A stretch of DNA of 64,000 nucleotides from positions 1 to 64,000 of the forward strand of contig JAFXPN010000010.1 in assembly GCA_017527865.1 (NCBI GenBank), read 5' to 3'. The notes beneath the pieces are model-generated. The model worked only from the letters and a program-made list of their open reading frames with translations. It was not told where the DNA came from and made no database searches. The translations under genes were made by a program, and so were the position numbers. Of the stretch, positions 1 to 9,490 are shown piece by piece. This stretch comes from Clostridiales bacterium. Lineage in GTDB: Bacteria; Bacillota; Clostridia; Saccharofermentanales; Saccharofermentanaceae. Position 1 is the stretch's first letter. Each line of letters starts with the position of its first letter.

Positions 1-118
1 AAGGAAATATGGGGCTATTTCCTGATGGTGTTCCTGATTATCCGTAAATCATAGAACTGTATCAGGAATATCAGTACAATTTCCTTATAGTGTTCCAACA
101 ATTGGTTAAAAGCTGGAA
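1..118. repeat. Hairpin-rich intergenic repeat, copy A (cut by window edge)
   Basis: This stretch is built from alternating direct and inverted units of the form TTCCTGATRGTGTTCC. The arm TTCCTGATGGTGTTC near 19-33 pairs imperfectly with GAACTGTATCAGGAA about 20 nt later, and a second, weaker hairpin follows. The reverse complement of 29285-29412 aligns to it over roughly 100 bases with only scattered mismatches. Bases 1-20 match the far end of the other copy, so a preceding tandem unit was probably cut by the window edge. Function is unknown; a mobile miniature element or a structured RNA are both possible. Confidence 0.7.
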
Positions 119-230
119 CATAACCAGGAAAGTCCTTTGTCGTTTTTTGTCGGAAATTGTCGTTTTTTTGTAGTTACATTCCCACCTGTACATCGATAGA
201 TTATATGTATTAACTTTAGGGGGATAACAG

Positions 231-989
231 ATGTATACATTAAATAAATTTCCGCCGACATTCTTAATGGCACGATTGAGACTAATTGAAAAGCAGATTG
301 AACAATTGCCTGTGATTCATCAAGGGAAGCATAATGGGAAACCTGTGCTGCGGATCTATCGTAAAGACAGGAATACTACAAAACAGACTCAGTGTAGATT
401 GAACACCGATAAGGGAAGGGAATTATTGAAGATATTTAACAAACGAGATGCCTTAGTGAAAGATAAGGCGATGCTTAAGGGATTGCTGAATGGAATACCT
501 GATATTCCGGATATCGATCTTTCCAAAGTCAAGACGAAATATAACAGGAATATGTGGGAGAACATACATGTCAGGGCCGAATATGAGACTAAGGAAAAAG
601 GTTATCCATACAAAGATATGATCATGGATTCAAGAGGCGAGATGATAGTCGCGCAGTGTCTGGATTCTTTGGGGCTCATGTATAAATACGAACCGCGGCT
701 CGTCCTCTTCGGAGAAGAATATTATCCGGATTTTATTGTCTATCTGCCTGAGTTTCAAAGGTGCTTCTTCATAGAATTCATGGGCAAGCTCGATGATGAT
801 AAGTATATCGCAAGGAATGAATTCAAACTCATGGATTATCTTAAATCCGGAATGGTGGTCAACAGGGATATCCTGCTGTTCTGCGGGTATGAGAACAGTA
901 TGGTCAACGCGGATGAAATGATCGATGACATAGTTGCCCTTATAAAAAAGTACTGCAGGTTGTATACACCGGTGGCAGCCGCGGCTTAG
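231..989 (+). CDS. PD-(D/E)XK nuclease-like protein
   Basis: This 252-residue cytosolic protein has a basic N-terminal half of unknown function. Its C-terminal half carries the restriction-endonuclease-fold signature: a conserved Glu in SRGE (about residue 135), an Asp in YPDFIVYLP (about 167) and the E-x-K pair in FIEFMGK (about 182-186). The combination predicts a metal-dependent nuclease core. No methylase, helicase or other defence gene is adjacent, so it is not placed in a known restriction system. The start follows an AGGGGG ribosome site. The gene lies just inside the left repeat copy and overlaps the convergent HAD gene by 4 bp. Family assignment rests on motif order only. Confidence 0.6.
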   Translation: MYTLNKFPPTFLMARLRLIEKQIEQLPVIHQGKHNGKPVLRIYRKDRNTTKQTQCRLNTDKGRELLKIFNKRDALVKDKAMLKGLLNGIPDIPDIDLSKVKTKYNRNMWENIHVRAEYETKEKGYPYKDMIMDSRGEMIVAQCLDSLGLMYKYEPRLVLFGEEYYPDFIVYLPEFQRCFFIEFMGKLDDDKYIARNEFKLMDYLKSGMVVNRDILLFCGYENSMVNADEMIDDIVALIKKYCRLYTPVAAAA

Positions 990-1654
990 GGTGCGCTGAG
1001 CAGATTTTTGATGTCCGGGAGAGTGTCGATACGCGCGAAAAGCATCTTCATGAGATCTTCGTCAGGCTCGGTCAGATCCGGGACCATTATCACATTACAT
1101 CCGGCATGGTATGCGCTGGTCACTCCGTTGGGCGAATCCTCGACTGCAAAAGTCTTCTCCGGCGATATCCCCAACGTCTCGCACGCATAAGCATAGATGT
1201 CGGGAGCGGGTTTGCCGTGTTTTACCATATCGGCGCAGATCAGTCTGTCGAAGTGATCGTACAATCCGACCGCCTTAAGAAGGACCTCAGTTCTTTGAAG
1301 GTCGTTCGCTGTCGCGAGCGCAACTGTATATCCGTTCTCCCGAAGCCACGTCAATATCTCAACGGCGCCGGGCTTTAAAGGGATTCCTTGATCCGCGATC
1401 ATCTTCCTGATGAGTTCTTTGCGGTATGACCTGACCTCATCATAGTTGAAGTCTTCTCCGAACCACTCTTTGAACTTCTCCTGCGCGAAAGGTCTACCGA
1501 GTGATCTTAATTCGAGCGCCATCGCAGGATCCGCTTTCCAGCCGAAGTGTTCAAGTGCCTCGGGCCAGGCTTTCTGATAATACTTTTCCGTGTCGGTCAG
1601 AGTTCCGTCAAGATCGAAGATGACCGCTTCGACAGATATGTTTTTCTTTTCCAT
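986..1654 (-). CDS. HAD superfamily hydrolase (beta-phosphoglucomutase-like)
   Basis: This 222-residue cytosolic HAD protein is predicted to remove phosphate from, or isomerise, a small phosphorylated metabolite. Motif I is FDLDGTLTDTE (Asp nucleophile and the +2 Asp both present), a helical cap follows, motif II lies in VALATAND, the motif III Lys in KHGKPAPD, and motif IV in FAVEDSPNG. Length and motif spacing fit subfamily IA (PGMB/YcjU/GPH-type). The substrate cannot be read from sequence. No Shine-Dalgarno is visible; a TATAAT box on the minus strand ends 6 nt before the ATG, suggesting a leaderless transcript. The tail overlaps the preceding gene by 4 bp. Confidence 0.85.
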   Translation of the reverse strand: MEKKNISVEAVIFDLDGTLTDTEKYYQKAWPEALEHFGWKADPAMALELRSLGRPFAQEKFKEWFGEDFNYDEVRSYRKELIRKMIADQGIPLKPGAVEILTWLRENGYTVALATANDLQRTEVLLKAVGLYDHFDRLICADMVKHGKPAPDIYAYACETLGISPEKTFAVEDSPNGVTSAYHAGCNVIMVPDLTEPDEDLMKMLFARIDTLPDIKNLLSAP

Positions 1655-1660
1655 TCAGCG

Positions 1661-1666
1661 ATTATA
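1661..1666 (-). promoter_or_regulatory. -10 box of the HAD gene, 6 nt from its start codon
   Basis: On the minus strand TATAAT is followed by six bases and then the ATG at 1654. Transcription would start at or next to the A of the ATG, leaving no room for a ribosome site. The -35 is poor. Confidence 0.5.
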
Positions 1667-1727
1667 TCATGTGATGCGGCATCATTTGCAGCGACATCGT
1701 TTGCAGCGGCTGTGATCTTGGAACGTA

Positions 1728-4700
1728 TCACGATGTCATATCTGTAAGCTGCAGATATTTGATCTTGCGGAATATGGGCGCCGATACGAGCACCGTAAAG
1801 AAGATCGTGATGAGGGCAGCGTAAAGGCAGCCGTTCCACTGGATCCCGCGTTCGAACCTTATCTGGTCTGATTCGAGAAGCTTAAGGATAGTCATCTCAA
1901 GGGCGTTGCCGCAGATAAGACCGAGGATTATTCCGATCACCGTGCTTACTGCAAGTTCGCTTGCTACGTAGTTGATCGTCTTCAAAAGAGAGAATCCGTT
2001 GATACGCATTATCGTAAGTTCTTTCTTCTTCTGATTAACGAGCATCGATACGAGATTGAGCAGGATGAAGTATGCGAGCATAGCGGACATGGCGATGAAA
2101 AGGATGGCGAGCGCGTCGAGAGAGGATGCGAGATCCAGATAGTAGTTTTTCAAATCGATGTTGTTTTTGAATTCCTTGATCCCTTCGATCGTGTTGATGT
2201 CTGATGCAAGGTCCGGAGAACCTTGTTCATTCTCGAAGATCAGGAAGGAGTTATACTCGGGTTCCTCGCCGAATACCGATACATAGGTTTCAGGAGTTAA
2301 GAAGGAGTAGAAACCGAGATAGTTCTCATATATTCCGATTATCTCGATCTCGTAAGGATTCAGTTTGCCGTCGTAGACGGTCAGGATCTCTCCCGGGTGA
2401 ACATCATAGTATTCGGAGAGTTTCTGGTGTATCCAGAGGCCGGGACGTGAGGAGTCGAGGTGGGTTCCCGTCGCAGCATCATTGAGCGTAAAGAAATCAT
2501 TGATCTCATCGAGGTCGGTGCAGACGAGCTCGATGGCGGTCGTGGTCTGTCCGATCTTTGCCGGCCGGTAGTGATCGCTTAAAGCGATATAACGGGTGCC
2601 GTTGTCATCCAGTGCTTCGAGGAGTTGATCGTGTACGTCGGGGTTGATCTCGCTGTCATATTTGACTTTATAATCGTAGTGTTCATACATATTAAACTGA
2701 TCGGTGATCGAGTTCTTAATGGCATACTGCATGCCGAATCCCGCCGCCATGAGAGTACAGCATCCCAAGACGCTTACGACCGTCGCGATGACGCGTTTTT
2801 TGTCCGACAGCATGTTCAGGATGATGAGCTTGGGATACAGGAATAAAGACGGTCCGTCGTGCCCCTGGTGCTTGTGCGTCTTGGGCACGGGAGGAGCCAG
2901 AAGGGTAATGGCATTTGTGGTCAGCATGGTAAGACAAGCGCAAACAATAGTTACCGCCGAGAGCACTATCGCGGCCCCGATCACGATAACTGCGAGATAT
3001 GGCTCGAAAAAGTATTTCCCGGCGCCGTAGACATAGTTGTTGGCATAAGATTTCATTACGATCGGCAGGATGACATAGTATCCCAGGACGGTTCCGATGA
3101 CCGCTCCGGCAACGGTTCCGCTCAGACCGAACATCAGGTATTTGGACAGGACTTCTTTGTTGAAGAATCCTAAAGCCTTATTCGTGCCGATCTGTGTCCT
3201 TTGTTCGTCAACGATCCTTCCGAGGGTCGCATAGATGACCAGGGCTGCGATTATTACGAATACGGCTGTGAATGTACGTCCGATGTCCTTGAGGTTGCCG
3301 CCCGTACGTTTGATGATGGCATAGGACATGTTAACTCTGACATCCGAGAACAGGAACCTGGATTCGTTGTCTAAGACCGAGCTGTTCTTAGCATCCTCTA
3401 ATTGTGCCAGTCCGTCCTCATATTCCGCTAATCCTTCGGCGTATTCTTCTTCGCCATCCTCGAGTCTGGCGCGCGAAGCTTCACAGTCCGCAAGTCCCTG
3501 TTCATATTCTGCAAGACCTTCGTTATATCTTTGTGTCCCGTCTTCGTATTCGGCAAGACCTGAAAGATATGTGCTGCGGTTTGCTTCATATTCGGCGAGC
3601 GAGGCGTTATATCTGTCCAACCCGTCGTTATACTGCGCCCATCCGTCGTCGAGTTCGGCTCTGGCCGCGTTATATTCCGCGAGTCCCTGTTCATACTCTG
3701 CCTGTCCCTGATTGTATTCTTCAAGGCCGGCATTGTATTCGTCTGTCTTCTCCTGATAGTACGCGATAACTCTGTTAAGTTCCGCCTGACCCTCGTTGAA
3801 ACGTGCTAATCCCTCATAATACTCGTTCCATCCGGCCGCTAACTCGGCACTCGTGTCAAGGTACAGAATGTAGATATCATGCCCGCCTTCCCAGGATTCG
3901 ATAGCAATAGCGAGATTATTATATTCAGGGTAAACGGTAAGCAGATCTTCAGCTGCAAGAAGAGCAACATACTGATGCCATGATGACATTCCATCAGGAA
4001 GAACAGGCTCGTTGCCCGTTGCGGCGGAATATGCGGACGCGAGTTCCTCATCGCTTATGTTCAGTGAGTAGAGCAGTGTCTCCAGGTTGCTGTTCAATGG
4101 CAAACTTACATCGATCTCAACCCCGTTCGGCAGGATATATTTTTTGATGTGGGCATCCCGGTCGTGATAGTCGACGGGTGTCCCGATCTGTGACCAGTCG
4201 AACATGTCTGCGTAACCGCCGATGAGTGACTGAAGCACGGAATGAAGATTTGAAGAGAAAGGGATAACCTCATTGTTGATCGTCTCCGTCGTCGAGGCCA
4301 TTTCTTCTTCGAACTGCGGGAGATATTCAATGAGTTCATCGAGTGTGGCCTGATACATGTTAAGCCTGTCCAGCGATTCCTCAAGCTGCTGCCGCCCGGA
4401 GTCAATCTGTATCTGTCCTTCGAGTATCTGCGAGTAAAAATATTGAAGCTGAGCATCAGCATCCGCAAGTTGCTGTTGCGCTTCGTCGAGTCTTGCTCTT
4501 CCATCTTCCAGTTCTGCAAGACGCGGCGCTATCTGCGCTTCCCCGTCTTCGAGCAGGGCGAGACTGCCCTGAAGCAGGTTCCATGCATCTGAAAGCTGCG
4601 CCTGCGCATCATTAAGCTGAATACGTCCGCTCTCAAGACGGGCCTGCGCATCATCCAGTTCCTGTCTTGATGATTCGAGCTGTGACTGAGCATCTTCAAG

Positions 4701-5582
4701 CTCGGCTTCTCCGTCGGCAAGTTCAGCCCAGCCGTTGTCGAGCTCTGATCTTGCATCGTTAAGGCGTTCCAGGCTGTCGTCGAGCTCGGCCTGATAAGTA
4801 TCGATCATCTCCTGGTATTCGTCCCTCAAACCGCTGCAGATCAAGTCGCCCCGTTCCTCGATGAGTGGAGCGAGTTCCGTCTCCATATTGCGGACTGCTT
4901 CATGGTATTCAGCATCGAATCTCGACATGCCTTCAGTGCAGTCGAATGTAAGCAGGATGGAGGTGAATAACCCGTGTCTTGCCTCTTCGTCGAATCCGTC
5001 TATGGGGATCACTACGCACGGATTGTCGTTGGTGTAAAGCGCGATGCAAAGGTTGTTGGGGTGGTACATGATGCCCGTAACTTTGTATTCGTCGTACATC
5101 AGCTGATCAGGCGTTGATCCGCGCTGATCTGTGAGCTTGATGCTGTCCCCTATGTTCACCGAGTTCTCATCTGCTATGGAACGTTCTATCAGACACTCGT
5201 TGCTGTTTACGGGAAGTTCGCCTTCGAGGAGTATGGGAGTGTTGATGACATTAGTCATCGAGAGCGCATTGACATCAGCCGTTTTGTCTCCTGCGGACAG
5301 GATGCATGCGAGGGTGTACTCCCCCTCAGATGCGCTTATTCCGTCCAGAGAAGCAAAGTAATCCACATCCTCCTGCTTCGCTCCGTAGTTGTAGAATAAT
5401 TCGGCATCGCGCCAGTTTGACTGTTCATAGTAGGAATCGGCGTTGCCGTAGATCGTCTTGGCGGCAAAACTTACGCTTAAGAATATCGCTGCAGCGAGCG
5501 CGGCGATAACGATAACGGAGATGAATGAGACAATCTGCCGTCTGATCGTTCTTAATGATTCTTTAAGCTGCGTTCTTTTCAT
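1728..5582 (-). CDS. Giant FtsX/MacB-type ABC transporter permease with two XXXLXXG coiled-coil blocks
   Basis: The protein has 1284 residues. A TM helix at about 15-40 anchors an extracellular region, followed by a first repeat block (about 255-430, units such as LADGEAELEDAQ) and a second, Tyr-rich block (about 580-735, units such as LAEYEQGLAEY). Both show Leu and Gly at heptad spacing, as in XXXLXXG repeat proteins. A three-TM FtsX domain follows at about 770-900, then a second extracellular domain and a final FtsX domain with TMs up to residue 1270. It should form the membrane part of a type VII-fold (MacB-like) transporter with the ATPase ending 4 bp upstream. A longer reading from 5648 overlaps the ATPase; the ATG at 5582 (MKRTQLKES) was chosen. 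Substrate unknown: peptide, lipid or mechanotransmission are possible. Confidence 0.85.
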   Translation of the reverse strand: MKRTQLKESLRTIRRQIVSFISVIVIAALAAAIFLSVSFAAKTIYGNADSYYEQSNWRDAELFYNYGAKQEDVDYFASLDGISASEGEYTLACILSAGDKTADVNALSMTNVINTPILLEGELPVNSNECLIERSIADENSVNIGDSIKLTDQRGSTPDQLMYDEYKVTGIMYHPNNLCIALYTNDNPCVVIPIDGFDEEARHGLFTSILLTFDCTEGMSRFDAEYHEAVRNMETELAPLIEERGDLICSGLRDEYQEMIDTYQAELDDSLERLNDARSELDNGWAELADGEAELEDAQSQLESSRQELDDAQARLESGRIQLNDAQAQLSDAWNLLQGSLALLEDGEAQIAPRLAELEDGRARLDEAQQQLADADAQLQYFYSQILEGQIQIDSGRQQLEESLDRLNMYQATLDELIEYLPQFEEEMASTTETINNEVIPFSSNLHSVLQSLIGGYADMFDWSQIGTPVDYHDRDAHIKKYILPNGVEIDVSLPLNSNLETLLYSLNISDEELASAYSAATGNEPVLPDGMSSWHQYVALLAAEDLLTVYPEYNNLAIAIESWEGGHDIYILYLDTSAELAAGWNEYYEGLARFNEGQAELNRVIAYYQEKTDEYNAGLEEYNQGQAEYEQGLAEYNAARAELDDGWAQYNDGLDRYNASLAEYEANRSTYLSGLAEYEDGTQRYNEGLAEYEQGLADCEASRARLEDGEEEYAEGLAEYEDGLAQLEDAKNSSVLDNESRFLFSDVRVNMSYAIIKRTGGNLKDIGRTFTAVFVIIAALVIYATLGRIVDEQRTQIGTNKALGFFNKEVLSKYLMFGLSGTVAGAVIGTVLGYYVILPIVMKSYANNYVYGAGKYFFEPYLAVIVIGAAIVLSAVTIVCACLTMLTTNAITLLAPPVPKTHKHQGHDGPSLFLYPKLIILNMLSDKKRVIATVVSVLGCCTLMAAGFGMQYAIKNSITDQFNMYEHYDYKVKYDSEINPDVHDQLLEALDDNGTRYIALSDHYRPAKIGQTTTAIELVCTDLDEINDFFTLNDAATGTHLDSSRPGLWIHQKLSEYYDVHPGEILTVYDGKLNPYEIEIIGIYENYLGFYSFLTPETYVSVFGEEPEYNSFLIFENEQGSPDLASDINTIEGIKEFKNNIDLKNYYLDLASSLDALAILFIAMSAMLAYFILLNLVSMLVNQKKKELTIMRINGFSLLKTINYVASELAVSTVIGIILGLICGNALEMTILKLLESDQIRFERGIQWNGCLYAALITIFFTVLVSAPIFRKIKYLQLTDMTS

Positions 5583-5586
5583 AAAG

Positions 5587-6804
5587 TTACCAGACGAGTT
5601 CTGTTGCGGATACGGGCTGCAGGTTGCGCTTGATGTTGGCAACGACACCGTTCCTTAATGTGATGACACGGTCGGCCATCTTGGCGATCTGGGGGTTGTG
5701 GGTGATCATAACGATCGTGGTCCCCTTGGTCTTGACGACATCTTCGATAACGGAGAGGACTTCGATGCTCGTCTGATAATCGAGCGCGGCTGTCGGTTCG
5801 TCGGCGAGAATGAGCTTGGGGTTCTTGACTATGGCCCTCGCGATCGAGACACGCTGCTGCTGACCGCCTGACATCTGTCCCGGGTAGAAGCCGGACTTGG
5901 CCGTAAGGTTGACTTTGGCGATCGCGTCTTCAGGCTTCATGGGATCGTCCACAAGTTCGGCTATGTATCTGACATTTTCAAGAGCCGTGAGATTGGGCAT
6001 CAGGTTATAGGACTGGAAGACAAATCCGAGATAATCCCTTCTGTATAATGTGAGGTCGCGTTCGCTCAGGTGCGAGATATCGCGGCCTTCGATCGCAACA
6101 TGACCGCTTGTTAATGTATCCATTCCCCCGATGATATTCATCAGAGTCGATTTACCGCAGCCGGATTCACCGAGGATAACGAGGAATTCGCTCTTGTATA
6201 TATTGAGGTTGAGTCCCTTGAGCACATGAAGCTTTGACTCTCCGTTCTCATAATCCTTCTTAAGATCCGTGATCGAAATGAGGATGTCCTTGGGCTCTTC
6301 CACGATGTCGAAGAAACCCTTGTCATCCATTGTTATCGTAGAAAGATTGGCAAGATGTTCGCACATCTCAACGTCTTCAGCAGTGAAGGGTGAGCCGTCC
6401 TTCTTGTTTACTATCTCGAGACAGCCTATGACATCCTTATTGTTTACGATAGGAACACATATCACGGAGCTTGCGGTCAATCCGAGATAATCCTCGGAAA
6501 GAGGGGTAACAATGCCGGACGAACTGCCCGGGTAAAGGACGGACTCCTGCGAGGAAACGACGGCTCCCGCGATCCCTGTCCCGATCCTCATGCTTATGTT
6601 CGTAATATCGGCAGGACACTTGCTCGATACAGGGAAGATCCTGTCTCTCTTGGTGTTTAGCATCCAGAAAGCTCCGGCTTGCCCTTCAAGCGCCCCCATG
6701 ATTATATCGAGCGAAAAGGCCAACCCTTCGTCAATGTTGTCGGAATCAAAGACATCGCTCAGCATCGCCCGGGTTGCGATCTTAAACCGTTCTTTCGTAG
6801 TCAT
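5587..6804 (-). CDS. GAF domain-ABC transporter ATPase fusion
   Basis: The 405-residue protein is a LolD/MacB-type ATPase with an N-terminal GAF domain. The GAF part covers about 20-155, ending in VPIVNNKDVIGCLEIVNKK. The ABC domain covers about 175-405: Walker A GESGCGKST, Q-loop FQSYNL, signature MSGGQQQR, Walker B LILADEPTA and H-loop MITHNP. All catalytic residues are present, so it should energise the permease encoded immediately downstream. A GAF domain on this ATPase class is unusual and suggests that a small molecule or redox signal gates transport. A GGGGG ribosome site precedes the ATG. Confidence 0.88.
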   Translation of the reverse strand: MTTKERFKIATRAMLSDVFDSDNIDEGLAFSLDIIMGALEGQAGAFWMLNTKRDRIFPVSSKCPADITNISMRIGTGIAGAVVSSQESVLYPGSSSGIVTPLSEDYLGLTASSVICVPIVNNKDVIGCLEIVNKKDGSPFTAEDVEMCEHLANLSTITMDDKGFFDIVEEPKDILISITDLKKDYENGESKLHVLKGLNLNIYKSEFLVILGESGCGKSTLMNIIGGMDTLTSGHVAIEGRDISHLSERDLTLYRRDYLGFVFQSYNLMPNLTALENVRYIAELVDDPMKPEDAIAKVNLTAKSGFYPGQMSGGQQQRVSIARAIVKNPKLILADEPTAALDYQTSIEVLSVIEDVVKTKGTTIVMITHNPQIAKMADRVITLRNGVVANIKRNLQPVSATELVW

Positions 6805-6875
6805 TGTTGACTAGCCCCCTGTTTATTAAATATATTATTTACGGTAAATTTTATTTTAACATTTACAAGGGTCCT

Positions 6876-8081
6876 ATGTCTGAAGATAATAACTTGTTAA
6901 AAAAGAATTCAAAACCCGCATGTAAGGACGGAGTATACGATCCGTTCGTGTACAAGCTGCTCTTTTCCGTTCTGGTAAGGCTCGTATTCGGCCGCAGACC
7001 TAAGCCTCAGTACATCCTGAATGACTTCGACAAGGTTGAAGGACCTTACATTTTTCTGTCGAATCACGAATCATTCAACGATTTTTATTATCTGTTTCAG
7101 TTTCCGCATAAGAAGAAGCCGGTATATGTTGTCAACAAGTATTACTGCAACATGCCGATCCTTAAGTTTATCAACCGTAAGACCTGCATGATACCGAAGA
7201 AGCTGTTCTGCGATGACATGGTCACACCCGTAAGGATCCTGCGCACGCTTAGGAACGGCACGCCCGTCATCATCTATCCCGAAGGCAGATTATCCATTGA
7301 CGGCAGGACCAACAGGATCGCCGAACCCGGAGGATCCTTCTACAAGCGGCTCGGCGTCGATATCGTTCTCGTAAGGGTAAACGGCGCGTTCTACGAGAAG
7401 CCGAAGTGGCGCAGCAGACGCTACCGCACACCTGTTACCGTAACAGTCGAGAAGGTCATCAAGAGGGATCAGGCAGCTGCGATGAGCGCCGAAGAACTTA
7501 ATGAGGTCATAATCTCCACTATCCGCAATGATTCGACGGACAAGCTTCTTTGCAAGTACCCGCAGAAAGACAAGGCTGACGGACTGCACAATATCCTTTA
7601 CCGCTGTTACTCCTGTGACAGTCTTTATACCACGAGTTCCAAGGGGAACACGATCACTTGTTCCAAGTGCGGCAGCACCTTCACTTTAAATGAAGATTAC
7701 CGTTTCAATGAGGAGCCTTTTACCATGGCAGCATGGTATGACCATATGACCGAAGTGGAGAAGAGGGACCTCAGGAACATTGAACTTGAAGCAGACGTTA
7801 CGTCCGTGATCTTCTCGAATGAAGGGAAGAAGCGCAGGGAGCGGGGCAAATGCAGGCTCACTTATGATGAGTTCTCGTATGTATCGGAGAATGAAAGCTT
7901 TACATATACGACCGGTCAGCTCAAGGCTATGGCATTCTCGAGCGGGCAGGAGTTTGAAATGTATCACAATGACGAGATGCATTGTTTTTACCCTGATGAG
8001 AACAAGGTCCAGGTTGCAAGATGGGCCCATATTGTTGATATAATCAAATCTGAACAGGAGCAGCAACAGCATGAAGAATGA
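6876..8081 (+). CDS. PlsC-like acyltransferase with C-terminal zinc ribbon
   Basis: This 401-residue protein is predicted to transfer an acyl chain to a lysolipid or similar acceptor at the membrane. The acyltransferase core is at about 45-220: SNHESFND resembles the NHxxxxD catalytic motif (here the H is followed by ESFND) and VIIYPEGRLS is the glycerol-phosphate binding motif. At about 245-275 two CxxC pairs (CYSCD, CSKCG) form a zinc ribbon, and the last 110 residues are unrecognised. The start at 6876 is preferred over 6804, which would run through a poorly coding AT-rich leader. It overlaps the carrier gene downstream by 11 bp, so they are co-transcribed. Confidence 0.75.
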   Translation: MSEDNNLLKKNSKPACKDGVYDPFVYKLLFSVLVRLVFGRRPKPQYILNDFDKVEGPYIFLSNHESFNDFYYLFQFPHKKKPVYVVNKYYCNMPILKFINRKTCMIPKKLFCDDMVTPVRILRTLRNGTPVIIYPEGRLSIDGRTNRIAEPGGSFYKRLGVDIVLVRVNGAFYEKPKWRSRRYRTPVTVTVEKVIKRDQAAAMSAEELNEVIISTIRNDSTDKLLCKYPQKDKADGLHNILYRCYSCDSLYTTSSKGNTITCSKCGSTFTLNEDYRFNEEPFTMAAWYDHMTEVEKRDLRNIELEADVTSVIFSNEGKKRRERGKCRLTYDEFSYVSENESFTYTTGQLKAMAFSSGQEFEMYHNDEMHCFYPDENKVQVARWAHIVDIIKSEQEQQQHEE

Positions 8082-9489
8082 GAACAGACTGATCGATATT
8101 CCGCTTAAGACGGTGGTGCAGGTAACGGCGCTGCTGCTCTCGATCATGTTTGTCTCGATCTTCCTTACATATATCATCCCGGGAGGCGAATTCGGAGTGC
8201 TCCCCGACGGGACGACTGACTATTCGGTCTATATCAGGAGAGCGGATCTTCCCGGAGTCCCGATATGGAAAGGGATACTCGCTCCCGTGCTCGTGTTCTT
8301 TTCGTCAGACGGGCTGACGCTGCTCGTGCTGTCGATCTTCCTCATAGTCGTAGCGGGCGCATTCCAGATCATGTCCGATGTCGGCGGCGTCCATTCGCTT
8401 ATCGGATCGCTGAGCAAGCGGTTCAGCGGACACAAATACATCCTCATCACGATGATGTCGCTTCTTTTCTATTCGCTCGGAGCTTTCCTCGGCCAGTTCG
8501 AAAATATGCTCACCCTTCTTCCGATCGTGGCCTCTTTATGTGTCCTTCTGGGGTACGATTCGTATACCGGTTTTCTGTGCTGCATCGCTTCGACCGCGAT
8601 CGGCTTTGCCACAGCCATAACGAATCCTTTTACCGTTGTCCTGGCCTCTAATATCATAGGCATCAGCCCGGTGGCCAAGATCTGGTACCGCCTCATTATC
8701 TTTGCCGTGATATTCCTCATAATGATCGGGTATATCTTCCTTTACATCAGAAGGATCGAGAAGGATCCGCGTAAAAGCCTCACATATGAGAGTGACGCCA
8801 AGCTTCGCGAGAGTTCGGAGAAGACTGTTTTTGAAGATGTTAACGAAGCGCGCGTGAGAAATGTTTATACGGTCTTTCTGATCCTGGCAGTCATCTGTGT
8901 CATCGTTACGTCTCTGATCGAATCCATAAGGGACTATTCCGTAGTGTTCCTGACCGTTTATTTCCTGATAGGCGGGGTGATCGCCGGAATGGCCGCGTGC
9001 CGTGATTGGCGCAAGGTGTTAAAGGGACTCAAAGAAGGTCTTCTGAGCACACTGCCCGCCATACTTCTTGTAGCGGTGGCATCTTCCGTGAAATATGTCT
9101 TTGTTCAGGGCAACGTGCTTCCGACTATTGTTAACGGATTGAACGAACTTACGAGCGGCAAAGATCCGCTTGCGGTGGCGATTATCGTTTACGGCATCGT
9201 GCTGGTCCTCGAGTTCTTCATCTCGTCGTCCACTGCCAAGGCATTGCTTGTTATGGGCATGCTCTCGGTCGCTAATCTCGGGCTTTCCAAGACAATGCTG
9301 GTCCTGATCTATACATTCGCCGACGGCTACACGAACATGCTGTTTCCGACGTCTCCGGTGCTTCTCATCGGATTGTCCATGATCAATGTCAGCTACTTTA
9401 CCTGGATCAAAAAGAGTATTCCTCTGTTCGCCGGTATAACGGCAGCCGTAGTTGCGTTCCTGGCGATCGGCATCAGCATAGGGTATTGA
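8071..9489 (+). CDS. YfcC/DcuC-family membrane carrier
   Basis: This 472-residue polytopic inner-membrane protein has about 11-12 hydrophobic helices. The N-terminal region with YIIPGGEFG and a later ATAITNPFTV segment fit the YfcC/DcuC anaerobic carrier family, whose members move C4-dicarboxylates, basic amino acids or peptides. The substrate is not decidable here. The ribosome site AGGAG lies inside the end of the acyltransferase gene and the hydrolase gene begins 1 bp after the stop, so the three genes form one operon. Confidence 0.8.
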   Translation: MKNENRLIDIPLKTVVQVTALLLSIMFVSIFLTYIIPGGEFGVLPDGTTDYSVYIRRADLPGVPIWKGILAPVLVFFSSDGLTLLVLSIFLIVVAGAFQIMSDVGGVHSLIGSLSKRFSGHKYILITMMSLLFYSLGAFLGQFENMLTLLPIVASLCVLLGYDSYTGFLCCIASTAIGFATAITNPFTVVLASNIIGISPVAKIWYRLIIFAVIFLIMIGYIFLYIRRIEKDPRKSLTYESDAKLRESSEKTVFEDVNEARVRNVYTVFLILAVICVIVTSLIESIRDYSVVFLTVYFLIGGVIAGMAACRDWRKVLKGLKEGLLSTLPAILLVAVASSVKYVFVQGNVLPTIVNGLNELTSGKDPLAVAIIVYGIVLVLEFFISSSTAKALLVMGMLSVANLGLSKTMLVLIYTFADGYTNMLFPTSPVLLIGLSMINVSYFTWIKKSIPLFAGITAAVVAFLAIGISIGY

Positions 9490-9490
9490 T

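Noticed and set aside
3328..3769. Plus-strand frames of Ser/Tyr/Pro-rich sequence across the permease
   Set aside because: They mirror the repetitive heptad-coding DNA of the permease gene. No start signals were seen.
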